From Bordetella parapertussis (lineage in GTDB: Bacteria; Pseudomonadota; Gammaproteobacteria; Burkholderiales; Burkholderiaceae_C), in NCBI GenBank assembly GCA_943328885.2, contig CALQBT020000184.1, positions 1 to 6,096 of the forward strand: a DNA stretch of 6,096 bases. Reading direction: 5' to 3'. The translations under genes were made by a program, and so were the position numbers. Below are positions 5,084 to 6,096 of this stretch, piece after piece. The notes beneath the pieces are model-generated. The model saw only the letters and a list, made by a program, of their open reading frames with translations. It was not told where the DNA came from and ran no database searches. How positions within the stretch are numbered: position 1 is the first letter of the stretch; each line of letters begins with the position of its first letter.

Positions 5084-6007
5084 TCAACGCACCGGCGTGA
5101 TACCCGCAATCGCCCACTCGCTCTTGCCGTCCGCCGGGCGCACCAGATGCCAGTGCTCGTTGAAGGGCTCGACGCCCGCATCGACCGCCTCACGGATCAG
5201 ACCGTGGAAGCGCACCGTGACGATGTCGTTGCCGTTCTCGACCACGGCCTCAATCACCTGGGCGTCGATCTGCACTACATCGGTCTGCTGCTTGGCATTG
5301 CCGCGATCCTGTAAGTCCGTTCGCAGCGAAGCAAACAACTCAGGCGTGGTGAACTTGCGCAAGTCGTCGAGGTTGGCCGCATCGTTGGCCGCCTGCATCC
5401 GGGTGAAGACCATCTTGGCCAGGCGCTCGAAATCGGCCGCCGCCATACCGCCCGGCAACACTGGGGGTGCCGCCACCGTGCCGGCTGCAGCAAAGCTAGG
5501 CGCCTGTGGCGCAGTGTCGAACGCGGTGCGGGCCATCGCCACCGGTTCCGGGTTGGGGGTCGGCTGCCAGTTGGCCGGTGCAGGCGCGCCAGCGCCTGCG
5601 AGCTGAGGCCCACCGCGCGAACCCCCCATGCGGCTCATCACGAAGCGAATCACGAAGAAGGCCACGCCCGCCACCAGCACCATCATCAGGATGTTGCTTA
5701 TCGCCTCGCCCATGCCTGCGCCCATGCCGAAGTGGCTGAACAGCGCAGCAATGCCGATGCCTGCGGCCAGACCGGCCAGCGGGCCCATCCAGGACCGCTT
5801 GGGCGGGGGCGCAGCAGGGGCAGCGGGTGCTGCTGGAGCGGCAGCCGGCGCAGCGTTGTGAGCCGGTGCGGCCGGCTTGTCCGGCGCGGCGCGCTGCATC
5901 CCGGCCGGTTTGTCCGCGCCCAGGCGCTTGGCGTCGGCGTCCGTAGGGGACAGGCTCAGGCTGAGCGCGGTAACAGTCATCGAAATCGCAAGCAGCAGGT
6001 GTTTCAC
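5084..6007 (-). CDS. Tim44-like domain protein, membrane-anchored
   Basis: This 307-residue protein carries a C-terminal Tim44-like domain, the fold of the mitochondrial import-motor subunit; the role of bacterial members is not established. In order: a signal-like hydrophobic N-terminus (1-26, ending DADA before KRLG), the conserved KRLGADKPAGMQR stretch, an Ala/Pro-rich linker (about 41-69), a hydrophobic glycine-rich segment (WMGPLAGLAAGIGIAALFSHF, 73-93), a second membrane segment (about 105-123), another Ala/Pro-rich linker, then the Tim44 domain from about 188 (ADFERLAKMVFTRMQAAND) to the end (WHLVRPADGKSEWAIAGITPVR). I chose the GTG at 6007 because GGAG lies nine bases upstream and the protein then begins MKHLLLAISM. 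A TTG at 6022 overlaps that GGAG and is unlikely as a start. The gene ends at a strong terminator. What lies upstream is outside the window. Confidence 0.93.
   Translation of the reverse strand: MKHLLLAISMTVTALSLSLSPTDADAKRLGADKPAGMQRAAPDKPAAPAHNAAPAAAPAAPAAPAAPPPKRSWMGPLAGLAAGIGIAALFSHFGMGAGMGEAISNILMMVLVAGVAFFVIRFVMSRMGGSRGGPQLAGAGAPAPANWQPTPNPEPVAMARTAFDTAPQAPSFAAAGTVAAPPVLPGGMAAADFERLAKMVFTRMQAANDAANLDDLRKFTTPELFASLRTDLQDRGNAKQQTDVVQIDAQVIEAVVENGNDIVTVRFHGLIREAVDAGVEPFNEHWHLVRPADGKSEWAIAGITPVR
5801..5887 (-). repeat. Ala/Pro low-complexity linker within the Tim44-domain gene
   Basis: This coding stretch specifies a linker with repeated Ala-Ala-Pro units (…PAAPAAPAAPAAPPP). It probably spaces the signal region from the first membrane segment. 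The simple repeat is prone to length change between strains. It is part of the coding sequence rather than a separate element. Confidence 0.6.
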
Positions 6008-6020
6008 AGCATTTGTCTCC

Positions 6021-6041
6021 AAAAAAACAAGGGCTCAGCCC
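6021..6041 (-). terminator. Weak hairpin plus T-run just before the Tim44 ribosome binding site
   Basis: On the minus strand GGGC-TGA-GCCC (6041-6031) is followed by TTG and seven T (6027-6021), and then at once by the GGAG ribosome binding site of the Tim44-domain gene. The stem is only four base pairs, so termination would be weak. It may be the end of an upstream gene beyond the window or a leader attenuator. Confidence 0.3.
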
Positions 6042-6056
6042 AAGGGTGAGAAGGTG

Positions 6057-6088
6057 TATGAGCCTGTCGAGGGTAACTCAGTTCCCTC
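6057..6088 (-). promoter_or_regulatory. Dyad and possible extracytoplasmic-sigma promoter upstream of the Tim44 gene
   Basis: On the minus strand GAGGGAAC, TGA and GTTACCCTC (6088-6069) form an 8-bp stem with one bulged A. The same stretch contains GGAACT (6085-6080), close to the GGAACTT -35 box of sigma-E-type promoters, with TCATA (6061-6057) about 17 bases later in place of the usual TCTGA. The spacing is one base longer than usual and the -10 match is partial. Either reading, operator or stress-sigma promoter, is tentative. Confidence 0.25.
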
Positions 6089-6096
6089 AGCAAACC

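Noticed and set aside
1..6096. A new defence, mobile or biosynthetic system
   Set aside because: All seven genes fit known families of housekeeping or accessory metabolism, and none of the usual marks (nuclease, helicase, reverse transcriptase, toxin pair, integrase, direct-repeat array) is visible.

Overview
The window looks like a chromosomal segment from a high-GC betaproteobacterium, most likely of the order Burkholderiales. The basis is an orphan Bug-family (TctC-like) periplasmic binding protein, a Burkholderiales-type MaoC protein, an NnrU-family membrane protein, a secreted TPR protein and a bacterial Tim44-domain protein, all with strong G/C preference at third codon positions. No rRNA, tRNA, CRISPR array, insertion sequence, integrase or phage gene is visible. 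Genus and species cannot be read from this stretch.

Layout. Bases 1-304 (minus) hold the N-terminal part of a small SCP2-like protein that runs off the left edge. Bases 412-1377 (minus) encode the Bug solute-binding protein, probably cotranscribed with the SCP2-like gene or at least in line with it. A 128-base divergent region (1378-1505) follows. It is rich in symmetrical sequence and separates the Bug gene from a plus-strand tandem hot-dog thioesterase (1506-2441). That gene converges with the NnrU-family gene (2453-3037, minus), and the two stop codons are 11 bases apart. A second divergent region (3038-3158) leads to a plus-strand MaoC-type hydratase (3159-3635), which converges with a secreted TPR protein (about 3654-4964, minus). 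Upstream of the TPR gene is a clean intrinsic terminator (5043-5062) that closes the Tim44-domain gene (5084-6007, minus). The leader of that gene fills the right edge. No stretch longer than 300 bases lacks a gene.

How the genes may work together. The left half has an acyl-CoA or lipid flavour: a carboxylate-type binding protein, an SCP2-like lipid-binding protein, a thioesterase and a MaoC hydratase. The gene orientations show that these are at least three separate transcription units, so a single pathway is only a possibility. The right half is envelope-related, with a periplasmic TPR protein and a membrane-anchored Tim44-domain protein.

No previously undescribed multi-gene system is evident. 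The most unusual material is regulatory DNA: the symmetry cluster at 1410-1505, an inverted repeat covering the ribosome binding site of the SCP2-like gene (311-334), and a structured leader before the Tim44 gene (6021-6088). These were found by eye and are candidates only.
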